A DNA stretch of 63,026 nucleotides from an uncultured Desulfovibrio sp. (GTDB lineage: Bacteria > Desulfobacterota > Desulfovibrionia > Desulfovibrionales > Desulfovibrionaceae). The notes under the pieces are model-generated. The model was not told the origin of the DNA, did not search any database, and saw only the letters and a list, made by a program, of their open reading frames with translations. Position 1 is the first letter of the stretch. Each line of letters opens with the position of its first letter. Both the position numbers and the translations under genes were made by a program. The stretch covers positions 1 to 63,026 of the forward strand of contig NZ_CALUWS010000011.1 in the NCBI RefSeq assembly GCF_944324525.1, read 5' to 3'. Positions 16,677 through 25,992 of the stretch are shown piece by piece.

Positions 16677-17560
16677 TCAGTCCTTCGCCTTGTCCAGCGA
16701 CAGCAGCAGGACGGCCCCCAGCACAAGGATGCTGCCCAACCAGCCCATGAGCGTAAAGCTTTCCTGCCAGAACAGCCAGACCCAGAACGTGCTGAGGACG
16801 GGCTCGAGATAACAGGTCACCGCCGCCCGCACAAGGCCGATGCGCTTGAGGGCCAGCCCGTAGCACAGATAGGCGAAGTAGCTCGTGCAGGCCCCCAGCA
16901 GGGCGAGGCAGAGCCAGACATGCGGCGAATGGCTGAAATGGACGGGAGACACCAGATACAGGGCCACGAGGCCCCCACAAGCGAATAAAAGTAGATGGTG
17001 GCCGTGCTGTAGCGGTCCTGCCACCAGCGGTAGAAGGGGTAGTGGGAGGCATAGCTCATGCCGATGATGATGCCGCAGGCGATGCCTACCCAGGAGTGCT
17101 GCCCCGGCAGGCTGCCGCCGGAAAAGCAGACCAGCGCCGTGCCGCACAGGGCCACGCCGATGGCGCCCAGCTTGCGTCCGGAGATGGTCTCGCCAAAGAG
17201 GAAGCGCGATATGACGGCCACCCAGATGGGCGCGGTGTACATGAGGACGACGGCCATGGCCGCGCCGCTGAGCTTGATGGCGTACTGGGTGACGGAATAG
17301 AACACGCCGATGCCCCAGACGCCGAAAAGGATGAAGTTCGCCGCCACACGCGGGGGGACGGCTATCTGGCGGGTGAAGAGGGTGTGTCCCAGAAAGAAGA
17401 GCAGACCGAAGGCCGCCCGCCAGAAGGCGGTCTCCAGCGGCGTGACGCCCTCGGCCATGCAGACCTTGGAGAGCACGCCCACCAGCGACCAGAAGAAGGC
17501 CGTAAGGATGATCCAGAAATAGCCGCTTGCCGAGGAAGAGGAGGGTGAGAGGTCGTTTAT
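16677..17560 (-). pseudogene. EamA/DMT-family permease, frameshifted
   Basis: Two overlapping frames together encode a drug/metabolite transporter with about ten membrane segments. The first frame gives SGYFWIILTAFFWSLVGVLSK through HYPFYRWWQDRYSTATIYFYSL; the rest (GGLVALYLVSPVHF to LDKAKD) continues in another frame. The join is at a run of five G on the minus strand (16972-16976); one extra G restores a continuous VGGLVALYL. No good ATG and ribosome site exist at the N-terminus, where the frame opens near an ATA codon, so a GTG at 17480 may be used. It could be a decayed gene, a slippage-prone tract, or a sequencing error. Confidence 0.7.
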
Positions 17561-17602
17561 GATGCAGCAAGGGAGACGGAGCGTCCCGGCTGGGGGCAGG
17601 GC

Positions 17603-18628
17603 CTACCAGTCGCCGGGGCCGTCAGGACGAGGAGGAAAGGAGAGGCTGTCCGCCTCGGCCCGGAGGCCGGCGGCCGTGCAGCCCTGAACCGTGAACGTAT
17701 CCCGCAGCCAGCGGAAAAAGGCGAACATGCGTTCGCGAAAGGCGCGCGCCGCCCGCTCATCGGGCATGTGCGGCGAGCCGCCGGGCAGCATTTCCGAAGA
17801 ATGCCAGAACAGGCTCAGCACGCGTCCGCCACGGGCCTGATGCAGGCGGACGGCCCAGCGCATGGCCTGCGGGCCGTGCCAGAAGGGATTGGCGCTGAGG
17901 GCCCCCCAGAAGTGGAAGCTGTCCAGACGGCGTTGCGGCGACAGACCGTGCCAGAGGCGGGGCAGGGGACGCAGCAGCGGGATCTGGGTGATGGGCGCTT
18001 CCAGCAGACGGGTGTCCTCGTGGCCTTCCACCCAGTAGGGATCCGCCGGAGCCAGGAAATGATCCGCGCCATCGGCAAAGCGGCGCAGGGGGCAGACGGA
18101 ACTGTCCAACGTGATGCCCGCCTCGGCCAGCAGGGGCCGTACGCTCTTCTTGAGATCCCAGCGCCCCATGCGGAAGCTCGTCAGCGGCGCGCCGTTGAAG
18201 CGCGCGCCTTCGTCGAGCAGCGTCCGCAGGCGGCGGCGCAAAAGCTCCCGCGGCAGCCTGTCCGTACGCGGCGGCGGCCCTGCGGCGGGCGGCGCGTCAT
18301 CCAGGGGCGGCGTGCTCCAGTGGTGCAGGTGGGCGGCGATCTCCGCCCCATGACGGTCGCGCATGGTCTCCAGCACACGGCAACAGGCGGCATCGGCAAA
18401 GACCGTATGGGCGCAGAACAGCGTGAGCGGGAAGCCCAGCTCATCGGAGATGGGCGCAAGCAGCGGCAGCAGCGCCACATTGCGCACGCCGCAGTTGGTG
18501 GCGGCGTACTGCCCGGAAAACAGCCCCTCTTCTTCCACGTCAAGGCTGACGATGACGCGCAGGGGCGCTTTGTCGCCGGCGTTTGGCGCGGCGTCCGGCG
18601 AAGAGGAGGCGGGGGATGGTTCGATCAT
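17603..18628 (-). CDS. Polysaccharide deacetylase-like protein
   Basis: The 341-residue product matches NodB-like deacetylases of the kind found in surface-polysaccharide clusters. It has the metal-binding start SLDVEEEGLFSG near residue 28, a HLHHWSTPP histidine segment near 100, and an RMGRWDLKKSV segment near 155. There is no signal peptide, so it is probably cytoplasmic. A proline/alanine-rich N-terminal extension and a GPPPR loop are present. It is divergent from the glycosyltransferase gene at 18712, with 83 bp between them, and likely works on the same glycan. Confidence 0.75.
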   Translation of the reverse strand: MIEPSPASSSPDAAPNAGDKAPLRVIVSLDVEEEGLFSGQYAATNCGVRNVALLPLLAPISDELGFPLTLFCAHTVFADAACCRVLETMRDRHGAEIAAHLHHWSTPPLDDAPPAAGPPPRTDRLPRELLRRRLRTLLDEGARFNGAPLTSFRMGRWDLKKSVRPLLAEAGITLDSSVCPLRRFADGADHFLAPADPYWVEGHEDTRLLEAPITQIPLLRPLPRLWHGLSPQRRLDSFHFWGALSANPFWHGPQAMRWAVRLHQARGGRVLSLFWHSSEMLPGGSPHMPDERAARAFRERMFAFFRWLRDTFTVQGCTAAGLRAEADSLSFPPRPDGPGDW

Positions 18629-18711
18629 GTCCTGCTTGTAGTTCTTTTCCGGACGGCTGGCAATGCCGGCCTGACCCTTGCCAAAGCGGGCCGAATACGG
18701 GAATATGCGGC

Positions 18712-19794
18712 ATGGCTCACGTCATGCGAATCCTTTTTCTTCTGGAAGACCTCTGCTACGGCGGTACGCAGCGGCAGATGCTCGAACTTGCCGCGCGGCT
18801 GGACCGCAGCCGCTTTGCGCCCCTCATGCTGACCCTCACCGGCCCGACGGATCTGGACGGTCTGGCCCGGCAGGCGGGCATCGACGTGCATAACCTGGGG
18901 CGGGACCGCCGCCTTGCGCCGTTTTTTTTCGCACGTCTCGGAGGGGCGCTGCGCCGCCTGCGGCCTGACGTCCTCGTGCCCTGCACGGCCCTGCCCAATA
19001 TCTGGGGCCGCCTCTGGGGCCGGGCGCTGGGCCTGCCCGTGCTGGGCACGGTGCGCGGCGGCGGCGGGCCCAAGCGGCAGCATGAGCGCTTCCTCTGGCG
19101 TCTGGCGCGGCATATCGTCTGCAATTCCGAGGCGCTGCGGGATGTCCTGGGCGGGCTTGGCGTGCCGTCCGCACGTCTGAGCTATGTGCCCAACGGGGTC
19201 GATACGGACGTCTTTCGCGCGCCTGACGCGCCGGTATCCGCGCGGCCGCCGCGGCTGCTCTGCGTGGCGCGGCTGGCCGGGGACAAGGATCATCCGACCC
19301 TGCTGCGGGCCTTTGCGCGCGTGCTGGAGCGGCATCCCGAAGCCCTGCTGCGGCTGGTGGGCGACGGGCCGGAGGAACAGCGACTGCGCCAGTGGGCCGC
19401 CGCGCATCCTGCCGGAAAGCGCGTGGAATTCGTGCCCGGACGTCCGGACGTGCGGGAGGAGTACGCGCAGGCGCGCCTTTTTGTCCTGTCGTCCATTCGC
19501 GAGGGGCAGCCCAACGTGCTGCTGGAGGCCATGTCCTGCGGTCTGCCGCTCTGCGCCACGGCCGTAGGCGGCATCCCCCGGCTGATCACGGACGGGGAGA
19601 ATGGTTTTTTGTGCGAGCCGGGCGACGATGCGGCGCTGGCGCGGCATATCTGCCGCCTGCTGGAGGATCCGCCGCTGGGCGACCGGCTGGGACAGGCCGG
19701 ACGGGAGCGTGTGCTGCGGGACTTCTCCTTCGCGCGCATGGTCGCCGCGCATGAGGCCTTGTTTGAACGGCTGACGGAGGGGATCGCATGCTGA
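18712..19794 (+). CDS. Glycosyltransferase family 4
   Basis: The 360-residue product has the GT-B fold pattern: an N-terminal acceptor domain with YGGTQRQMLELAARL, a hinge before PNGVDTDVF (about 157-165), and the donor-binding E-X7-E region REGQPNVLLEAMSCGLPLC near 262-280, followed by VGGIPRLI and GENGFL. It probably transfers a sugar from a nucleotide donor in envelope glycan synthesis. ATG 18712 or 18724 could be the start. It overlaps the next gene by 7 nt. Confidence 0.9.
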   Translation: MAHVMRILFLLEDLCYGGTQRQMLELAARLDRSRFAPLMLTLTGPTDLDGLARQAGIDVHNLGRDRRLAPFFFARLGGALRRLRPDVLVPCTALPNIWGRLWGRALGLPVLGTVRGGGGPKRQHERFLWRLARHIVCNSEALRDVLGGLGVPSARLSYVPNGVDTDVFRAPDAPVSARPPRLLCVARLAGDKDHPTLLRAFARVLERHPEALLRLVGDGPEEQRLRQWAAAHPAGKRVEFVPGRPDVREEYAQARLFVLSSIREGQPNVLLEAMSCGLPLCATAVGGIPRLITDGENGFLCEPGDDAALARHICRLLEDPPLGDRLGQAGRERVLRDFSFARMVAAHEALFERLTEGIAC

Positions 19795-20270
19795 GGCGTG
19801 CCGGCGTTTCGGGCAAGGGGCTGGCGGCCCTTCTTCTGCTGGGGGTATTCTGGTCGCCGCGTCCGCTCTGGGCGGGCCAGGGCACGACCGGACAGCGGGC
19901 CGTGCCTCCCGTGCCCGGCGAGGTGACGGAGCTTTGGGAAGGCTCGGTGCTGTCTTCCGACTTTCGGGCCACCGTCTGCATCAATGCGCGCGGCAGGCTG
20001 CGTGGCGCGGCCCTGCTGCGGACGCGCGGCGGCCAGGTGGACGTGTACCATCTGGAAGGCTCCGTGCGAAAGGGACGGGTGGAGGCCCGGCATCCTTCCT
20101 CCGGGCATCATTTTACGGGCAGGCTCATGGATGACGGTCAGGCAAGCGGCACCCTGCGGCTGAAAAGCGGCCTTTCATTTGCCATCGAGGCACGGCGCAC
20201 CCCTGACGTGCCCGTGACGGAAGACTGCGCCCCTGTCCCCGCGGACGGCTGGCGTGTGCGCAAGGAGTAG
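19788..20270 (+). CDS. Secreted protein of unknown function
   Basis: The 160-residue product has an N-terminal signal peptide (basic MLRRAGVSGKG, then LAALLLLGVFW, probable cleavage after WAG near 30). The mature part is a small beta-rich domain (ELWEGSVLSSDFRATVCIN, HHFTGRLMDDGQASGTLRLKSG) with two cysteines, as in small lipocalin-like periplasmic domains; I do not recognise the family. Overlap with the GT4 gene and a 2-bp gap to the GT2 gene place it firmly in the glycan operon. Confidence 0.75.
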   Translation: MLRRAGVSGKGLAALLLLGVFWSPRPLWAGQGTTGQRAVPPVPGEVTELWEGSVLSSDFRATVCINARGRLRGAALLRTRGGQVDVYHLEGSVRKGRVEARHPSSGHHFTGRLMDDGQASGTLRLKSGLSFAIEARRTPDVPVTEDCAPVPADGWRVRKE

Positions 20271-20272
20271 AT

Positions 20273-21442
20273 ATGTGGGAGATCTTTCTGCTGCTGGCCG
20301 TCCTGCAGTGCGGCCTTTTGATCTGGCTGGGACAGGTGGGCGAACGGCTGGCCCGCGAGGAAAAGGCGGCCATCTTCGGCCTTGCCCATGAGGATGACTG
20401 GCCGTCCGCCGCGCTCATCATCCCCGCCGCCGGGGAGGATCCCCGCATGGAAGAGGCGCTGGAGACCCTGCTGGAGCAGGACTATCCGCGCCTGCTGCCC
20501 GTGGTGGTGACCGCCTCGGAGACGGATCCCGCTGTGCGGCTGATCAAGAGCCTGCAGGCCCGCTATCCCGCCCTGCGGCATGTGGTGGCCGGGGAGGCCC
20601 ACGGCTGCGGACAGAAGAACCACAACAGTCTTGCCGGGGTGGCGGCCGTGGGGACGGCGGCGGAGGTCTACGTCTTCTGCGACAGTACCCATGTGGCCGG
20701 GCCGGACTTCGTGCGGCGGCTGGTGGCGCCGGTGGCTCGCGGCGAGGCGGAGTTCAGCACCGGTTATCATCAGGTGCTCCCCCGCGACAATGGCCCGGTG
20801 ACGATGGCCTATGCGCTCTGCGTGCAGCTCATGCGCTATTTGCAGGGGCTGGCGCGGCAGTTCACCCAGCCCTGGGGCGGGGCCATGTGCATCAGCCGCC
20901 AGGCTTTCGAGCGGCATCAGGTGGGCGCGCTCTGGGCCGGCAATGTGGTGGACGACTGCTCGCTGGCCGGCGTGCTGCCCGCGCGGGGCGTGACGGTGAA
21001 ACTCTGCCCCGGCGCGCTCCTGCGCACGGAGGCCGCCGCCCACCGGCTGGACGTCTGGCGGGCCTGGATGGACCGGCAAGTGCTTTTCCTCAAGTTCTGC
21101 GTGCCGTCGCAGTGGCGGCTGCTGGGCGTGCTCTGCGCGGTGATGGCCCTGCCGCCGCTCATGGCCGTGCTGTCCCTGCTGGGAGGGCTTACGGGGCTGG
21201 CCTCCACGGGCTGCGTGGCCGTGGCCTTCCTCTATCTGATCGGGCTGACGGCGGCCATGGGCCACTGGCGGGGCCTTGCCGGGAGCGCGCAGCCCCTCTG
21301 GCGCTGGCTGCTGTCCTTCGCGCTCAGCGCGGGCATGTTCGCCTGGGTCTATGCGCGCACGCTCCGGGCGCAGGGCATCCTCTGGCACGGCATCTGGTAT
21401 GAAGTCGGGGAGGGCGGCCGCGTGCGCGCCATGCGGCGTTGA
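20273..21442 (+). CDS. Membrane glycosyltransferase family 2 (GT21-like)
   Basis: The 389-residue product has an N-terminal membrane segment, a GT-A domain and three to four C-terminal membrane segments, as in ceramide-glucosyltransferase/HpnI-like enzymes. Motifs are the nucleotide-binding VFCDSTH (about 135-141), a VVDDCSLAG acidic site near 224-232 and a RQVLFLK segment near 266 in place of the usual QxxRW. It likely glycosylates a lipid acceptor at the inner membrane; the substrate cannot be told. It is in the same operon as the two preceding genes. Confidence 0.82.
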   Translation: MWEIFLLLAVLQCGLLIWLGQVGERLAREEKAAIFGLAHEDDWPSAALIIPAAGEDPRMEEALETLLEQDYPRLLPVVVTASETDPAVRLIKSLQARYPALRHVVAGEAHGCGQKNHNSLAGVAAVGTAAEVYVFCDSTHVAGPDFVRRLVAPVARGEAEFSTGYHQVLPRDNGPVTMAYALCVQLMRYLQGLARQFTQPWGGAMCISRQAFERHQVGALWAGNVVDDCSLAGVLPARGVTVKLCPGALLRTEAAAHRLDVWRAWMDRQVLFLKFCVPSQWRLLGVLCAVMALPPLMAVLSLLGGLTGLASTGCVAVAFLYLIGLTAAMGHWRGLAGSAQPLWRWLLSFALSAGMFAWVYARTLRAQGILWHGIWYEVGEGGRVRAMRR

Positions 21443-21548
21443 ACGGGCATGGCGGAGCAAACAGGCCTGCATCAGGGGATAGGGGGGATAGGGTGGATGC
21501 CGTCCTGCCCCGCATCCTTGGCCTGCCCATCGACTGGCCGTTCCCGGC

Positions 21549-22097
21549 TTGCAGGCCGTGCTGCCGCGTTGTCCCCTGTGGGCCGGGCGCGTTCTTGCGG
21601 CGGCCGTCGGCCGGCAGCGCGAACACTCTGGAGGTTTCCCGATAACACGGACCGGGGAAGAGCCTTCCGGCGCGGCTGACCTGTCGCCTCCTCTTGCGCG
21701 GGCGGCGGTCTGCCTGCTGGCCCTGCTGGCGGAGAGCATGCACTCCCGCCTGTCGATCATCCCGGTGGGGATAGCCATTTTTTACAGTCGGCTGGGCCTG
21801 GGGCAGGGGCTCAGCCTGCTGCTCATCCTCCTTAGCCTGTATGCGGCCGACGGGGCATGTCTGTTTCCCTTGCTGCGCTGGGTGCGGGGCGGTTTTCCGC
21901 TGCTGGCGGGCGTGGTCATCCTGACGGGCCTGTTCAGGGGGACGGGTCTTTACCTGCTCATCCCGAGCATATGGAGGGAATATCCGTCAGGCGTGCACGA
22001 TGCTTTTCTTCTTTTTCTTCTGCCGGAGACCCTTCTCTGGATGGAGCTGGGCCTGTTCGCGGCCTGGCGGCTGTCGCGGCGTGCGCGATGCGCGTGA
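21549..22097 (+). CDS. Polytopic membrane protein of unknown function
   Basis: About four to five hydrophobic helices are visible in the last 130 residues (AVCLLALLAES, PVGIAIFYSRLGLG, LSLLLILLSLYAADG, GFPLLAGVVILTGLF, FLLFLLPETLLWMELGLFAA). The coordinates use a TTG start; an ATG at 21738 with GGCGGAG upstream is a good alternative that would give 119 residues. Family not recognised. It lies about 100 bp after the GT2 gene and may be the last gene of that operon. Confidence 0.55.
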   Translation: MQAVLPRCPLWAGRVLAAAVGRQREHSGGFPITRTGEEPSGAADLSPPLARAAVCLLALLAESMHSRLSIIPVGIAIFYSRLGLGQGLSLLLILLSLYAADGACLFPLLRWVRGGFPLLAGVVILTGLFRGTGLYLLIPSIWREYPSGVHDAFLLFLLPETLLWMELGLFAAWRLSRRARCA

Positions 22098-22177
22098 GCA
22101 AGTGCCCCGCCGGACGGCCGGATGAACGGCAGGATGACGGGGGCATCCGGTCGCCGCGGCTGGCCGCGCCATGCCCT

Positions 22178-22206
22178 TTGACAGTTTTTTCCCCGCAAGC
22201 TAATAT
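22178..22206 (+). promoter_or_regulatory. Strong sigma-70 promoter for the ABC permease
   Basis: A consensus TTGACA (22178-22183), a 17-bp spacer and TAATAT (22201-22206) lie 40 bp before the permease start, so the transporter pair has its own promoter. Confidence 0.75.
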
Positions 22207-22245
22207 ACATACTGGGACGTTATCCCGGGAGGTCCAGATACATCC

Positions 22246-23436
22246 ATGATCACCATGTCCGATCTTTGCCGCGTCAGCGTGCGGCAGGTGGTGCGCCAGC
22301 GCGGTTTCGGCGTCATCCTGTCCATCGCGCTGGGCATCACGGCCTTTATCGCCCTTTCGGTGCTGGGGCAGGAAATCCGGTACAAGGTTGGGCAGGATAT
22401 GGTGCTCATGGGCGGGGTGAACATCATCCGCGTCTACATGGACGATGAACAATATCCCGGCCAGCCGCGGCGCGAATTCTATCCCGATACCGTCGAGGCC
22501 ATCCGCAACATCCCCGGCGTGGGCATGGTCAGCCAGAACCTGCGGATGAACGTGGTCTTCCCTCTGCTCGGCAAGGATGAGCGCAACCTTCGTTTTTCCT
22601 TCATCGGCGTGGATGAGTTCTTTGCGCCGACCTATTCCCTGGAACTCGTGGCCGGGCGACTCCTTACCGAGGAGGATGTCCGGCAGCGCAAGCGCGTCTG
22701 CATGCTGGGCCGCGAAGGGGCGCAGGATCTGTACGGCGATCCCCGGCAGGCCGTGGGCAAGCTGCTCGTGCTGGGGCAGGATGTGTTTGAAGTCGTCGGC
22801 GTGGTGACCGGGGTCATGCTGGGCTCCTGGGGCGAGGGGGGCTTCCTGCCCTATACCACCATGAGCGACCGCGGCTGGGGCCACGGCAATGTGGGGCGTC
22901 TCTTCGTGCGCGCCATAGGCTGGGAAGACGTGGCCCCCGTGGTGCGCCAGCTGCCCAAGGTGGTGCGCGAGCATCAGGATGCGCCGTATCTGGTCTGCGC
23001 CACGCAGGACGATCAGCTCGAACGCATCCAGGTGACGTTCATGTGGGTGGAGGCGCTGCTCTGGCTGGGCATCGTGGCCTCGCTCATGCTGGGCGGTTTC
23101 GGCATCTGGTACGGCACCTTCGCCGCCGTGCGCGCCCGCACGCGCGAAGTGGGCCTGAAGAAGGCCATGGGCGGCTCGGACACGGACATCCTGGCCCAGT
23201 TCCTTGCCGAGGCGCTGGTCAAGTCCGTGGCGGGCGGCGTTCTGGGGATCGTCGTGGGGACGCTGGCCGTGGAGATCGGCGCGCTGGCGCTGCAAACCAG
23301 CATTTCCTATACGCTGCTGCTGGCCAGCAGTCTCGGCAGCATCATCTTTTCCGCCATCATCGGTGTGGCGGGTGGTTTGTATCCCGCCATTCAGGCCAGC
23401 CGCATGGATGTGGTCTCGGCGTTGCGTTTCGAGTAG
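22246..23436 (+). CDS. FtsX/MacB-like ABC transporter permease
   Basis: The 396-residue product has the MacB/LolE-type topology: one membrane helix near 22-44, a periplasmic domain of about 220 residues with GVDEFF and VAGRLL signatures, and three C-terminal helices. The cytoplasmic loop carries the typical EVGLKKAMGGSDTDILAQFLAEA coupling region. Such permeases move lipids, lipoproteins or drugs rather than small solutes. It directly abuts the ATPase gene, whose GTG follows the TAG stop. Confidence 0.9.
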   Translation: MITMSDLCRVSVRQVVRQRGFGVILSIALGITAFIALSVLGQEIRYKVGQDMVLMGGVNIIRVYMDDEQYPGQPRREFYPDTVEAIRNIPGVGMVSQNLRMNVVFPLLGKDERNLRFSFIGVDEFFAPTYSLELVAGRLLTEEDVRQRKRVCMLGREGAQDLYGDPRQAVGKLLVLGQDVFEVVGVVTGVMLGSWGEGGFLPYTTMSDRGWGHGNVGRLFVRAIGWEDVAPVVRQLPKVVREHQDAPYLVCATQDDQLERIQVTFMWVEALLWLGIVASLMLGGFGIWYGTFAAVRARTREVGLKKAMGGSDTDILAQFLAEALVKSVAGGVLGIVVGTLAVEIGALALQTSISYTLLLASSLGSIIFSAIIGVAGGLYPAIQASRMDVVSALRFE

Positions 23437-25416
23437 GTGCGTATGCCTCCTGTCATTATCGCCAAGGACCTGTACAAGTGCTATGCGGGCTTCTCGCCCG
23501 TGCTGCGGGGCGTCAACATCGAGGTGGAGGCCGGGGAACTGGTGGCCATCATGGGCCCTTCCGGCTGCGGCAAGTCCACCATGCTGCATGTGCTCGGCAT
23601 GCTGCACGCGCCCGATGCCGGGACGCTGGAGATCCTCGGCCGGAACGTGCTGGAGTTCGACCGCGAACAGACGGCGGCTTTCCGGCGGGGCAATATGGGC
23701 TTCGTCATGCAGGCCAGCAACCTTTTCGAGCACTCCACCGTGTTCGAGAACGTCGAGTTCCCCCTGATCTATGAAAAAGTCCCGCCGTCGGAACGCTGGG
23801 GACGCGTCATCCGGGCGCTGGATCTCGTGCGGCTCTCGGCGCGGGTCCATTACCGCAGCAATCGTCTTTCCGGCGGCGAACAGCAGCGCGTGGCCATCGC
23901 CCGCGCCATGGTCAACAATCCCAAGATTCTGCTGGCCGACGAACCTACCGGCGCGCTGGACGCCAGGACCAGCCGGGTGGTGATGGACAATTTCCGCACG
24001 CTCTGCCATTCCGGCGGCGTGGCCATGATCATGGTGACCCATGACCCCAAGATGGCGGATTTCTGCGACAGCGTGTACACGCTGGATGAAGGCATCCTCA
24101 ATTGCCGCCGCCGGGACTTTTCCCCCGCATCCGTGACGCTGGGCGTCAATCTGCTCGAAGGCGTCAAGCCTGTGGTGCGCGGCGCGCTGCTGGCCGAGAC
24201 CTTTCCCGAGCCGTCCGGGCGCTGCCTCATGGAAGAGGCGCACCGCATGCACGCGGCGGGCCTCTTGTCGCGCATCTACGGCATCCGCGGCGGCAGCCTG
24301 CTGGGGGATGCCCAGGGCTATGCCCTGCCGTTGCCGGTGCGGCGGGTGGGCAAGTGGCGTCTGCCTGCCGTGGTACGGGCCGTGCACTCTTTCCGGCGGC
24401 GCAACTCGCCGCCCTGGGAGCCGCTGCGCAAATCCCTTCCCGTGACGCCGGGGCGTCGCTGGGCCCATCTCTGGGCGATGGACTGCGGGGCCATGATGGC
24501 CCGCTGGGGCGAGGAGGACGGACTCGATTTCCTTTACGCGGCAGGAGCGCACGGGCCGGCCACGGCCGCCTGGATCGCTTCCCGCCTGCTGGGTCTGCCC
24601 TTTGCCTTTGCGGTGCGTACGGCGGACATGGTGCAGCCCGGCAGGGACTGGGCGGTCAAGGCGCGGGACGCGGCCTTCGTGACCTGCGACACCGAGGAGA
24701 CGCGGCGGCGTCTGCACGAACTCCTGCCGGAAGTGCCGCCGGAGCGGCTGGTGCTGCTGCGCGATCCGCTGACGCTGACGCCGCCCGACGAGGATATCTC
24801 CCTGCCGCCCACAGGGGGCAAGGAGCCGTTGCGCCTGCTGGCCGTGGGGACCCTCTGCGCCCGCAAGGGCTTTGACGTCCTCTTGCGGGCCTGCGTGCAG
24901 CTGCGGCGGCAGGGCATAGACTTCGAGCTGCGCATCGTGGGGACGGGGCCGCTGCGCCGCCGTCTCAAGTGGCAGGCCTGGCGGCTGGGGCTGCGCAAGT
25001 GCGTGCTCTTCCCGGGGCAGGTGCCGCATGAGAACATGCCCGACCTCTACCGGCGGGCCGATATTTTCGTGGCCCCCGCGCGGGTGACGCGCACCGGGGA
25101 TCAGGACGGTCTGCCGTCCGCCCTGACCGAGGCCATGGCCTTTGGCTGCGCCGTGGTGGCGGCGGACCTGCCGGGCATCCGGGAGGCCGTGCGGGACGGG
25201 GAGAGCGGCGTGCTGGTGCCGTCCGAAGATGCGGAGGCCCTGGGCAAGGCGCTGCTGGCGCTGGCGGCCCGTCCGGAAGAACGCAAACGCCTCGGCGGCG
25301 AGGCCTTCCGCCGTATCCCCATCCTGCTGGATGCGGAAGGCTCGGAAGCGCGCCTCAAGGAGCTGGTGTTGTCGGCCGTGCGAAAGCATGGGGCGTCAAA
25401 GGGCGGCAGGGCCTGA
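23437..25416 (+). CDS. Fusion of ABC transporter ATPase and GT4 glycosyltransferase
   Basis: The 659-residue product joins two complete modules. Residues 1-230 are a LolD/MacB-type ATPase with GPSGCGKST (40-48), signature LSGGEQQR (144-151), Walker B ILLADEPTGALD and the H-loop THDP. Residues about 240-655 are a GT-B glycosyltransferase with LLAVGTLCARKGFDVLL, a VGTGPLRRRL donor-site segment and SALTEAMAFGCAVVAADLPGIREAV. There is no stop or frame change between them. The upstream permease should be its partner. Coupling of sugar transfer to export is an inference. The GTG at 23437 or ATG at 23443 may start it. Confidence 0.9.
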   Translation: MRMPPVIIAKDLYKCYAGFSPVLRGVNIEVEAGELVAIMGPSGCGKSTMLHVLGMLHAPDAGTLEILGRNVLEFDREQTAAFRRGNMGFVMQASNLFEHSTVFENVEFPLIYEKVPPSERWGRVIRALDLVRLSARVHYRSNRLSGGEQQRVAIARAMVNNPKILLADEPTGALDARTSRVVMDNFRTLCHSGGVAMIMVTHDPKMADFCDSVYTLDEGILNCRRRDFSPASVTLGVNLLEGVKPVVRGALLAETFPEPSGRCLMEEAHRMHAAGLLSRIYGIRGGSLLGDAQGYALPLPVRRVGKWRLPAVVRAVHSFRRRNSPPWEPLRKSLPVTPGRRWAHLWAMDCGAMMARWGEEDGLDFLYAAGAHGPATAAWIASRLLGLPFAFAVRTADMVQPGRDWAVKARDAAFVTCDTEETRRRLHELLPEVPPERLVLLRDPLTLTPPDEDISLPPTGGKEPLRLLAVGTLCARKGFDVLLRACVQLRRQGIDFELRIVGTGPLRRRLKWQAWRLGLRKCVLFPGQVPHENMPDLYRRADIFVAPARVTRTGDQDGLPSALTEAMAFGCAVVAADLPGIREAVRDGESGVLVPSEDAEALGKALLALAARPEERKRLGGEAFRRIPILLDAEGSEARLKELVLSAVRKHGASKGGRA

Positions 25417-25449
25417 GGCGTGGCGACGATCAGTCCTTTCCCTTTCTTG

Positions 25450-25490
25450 AAAAAAAACAGCCCGTCCCCGAGGACGGGCTGTCGTTTTTT
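25450..25490. terminator. Bidirectional terminator
   Basis: ACAGCCCGTCC and GGACGGGCTGT form a perfect 11-bp stem with a CCGA loop, with T6 on one side and a long A-run on the other. It separates the converging transporter and MoxR-operon transcripts. Confidence 0.9.
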
Positions 25491-25524
25491 GCCGTATGTT
25501 TTTGCCGCATCCGCTATCCGGGCT

Positions 25525-25992
25525 TCAGCGAGCTGCGCCAGCGTCCCCCAGCAGGCGGGCAGCCAGTATGGCCGGTGCGGCCGCCCGCAGGCTGGCCCCG
25601 CTCAGACGCAGGCTGCCTCGCTCGTTCATGGGTTCGCTGGCGCGTGCCGCAGCCAGTGCGGTTTCGTACGCTTCGCGCAACGCCTCGAAGGAGGCTTCCA
25701 CTTCCGGGTAACGGTTGTCCGCCCGCCAGGGCAGGCGCAGGGATGTGCTGCCGAAGCGTCCCTTGTGCGGAGGTATCTCCAGCGGATAGCAGCCCGTCGG
25801 CGGTTCGTCGCCGCGTTCCAGCTCGCCGGGGTAGCAGTGGTCTTGCCAGGAGCGTACCGGTTCGGGGATGCTGGAGGCGATGCGCAGCGCCGGGGTGGCC
25901 AGCTCGCGTTCCCAGTCGTCCAGCTCCACGCGATAGGTCAGGACAGGGCGAAAATTACCGCGCTTCTTTTCGATATGCCAGAGCAGTTTCAT
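25525..25992 (-). CDS. Hypothetical protein of the MoxR/VWA operon
   Basis: The 155-residue product is soluble and charged with a tryptophan/arginine-rich first half (MKLLWHIEKKRGN, TYRVELDDWERELATP) and a central YPLEIPPHKGRFG. No family is recognised. Its ATG overlaps the stop of the VWA-like gene as ATGA, so it is translationally coupled and likely shares the function of that pair. Confidence 0.75.
   Translation of the reverse strand: MKLLWHIEKKRGNFRPVLTYRVELDDWERELATPALRIASSIPEPVRSWQDHCYPGELERGDEPPTGCYPLEIPPHKGRFGSTSLRLPWRADNRYPEVEASFEALREAYETALAAARASEPMNERGSLRLSGASLRAAAPAILAARLLGDAGAAR

Noticed and set aside
21958-25389. A minus-strand open frame of about 1140 codons opposite the ABC genes
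   Set aside because: Same shadow effect; low-complexity His/Arg/Gln composition and no ribosome site.
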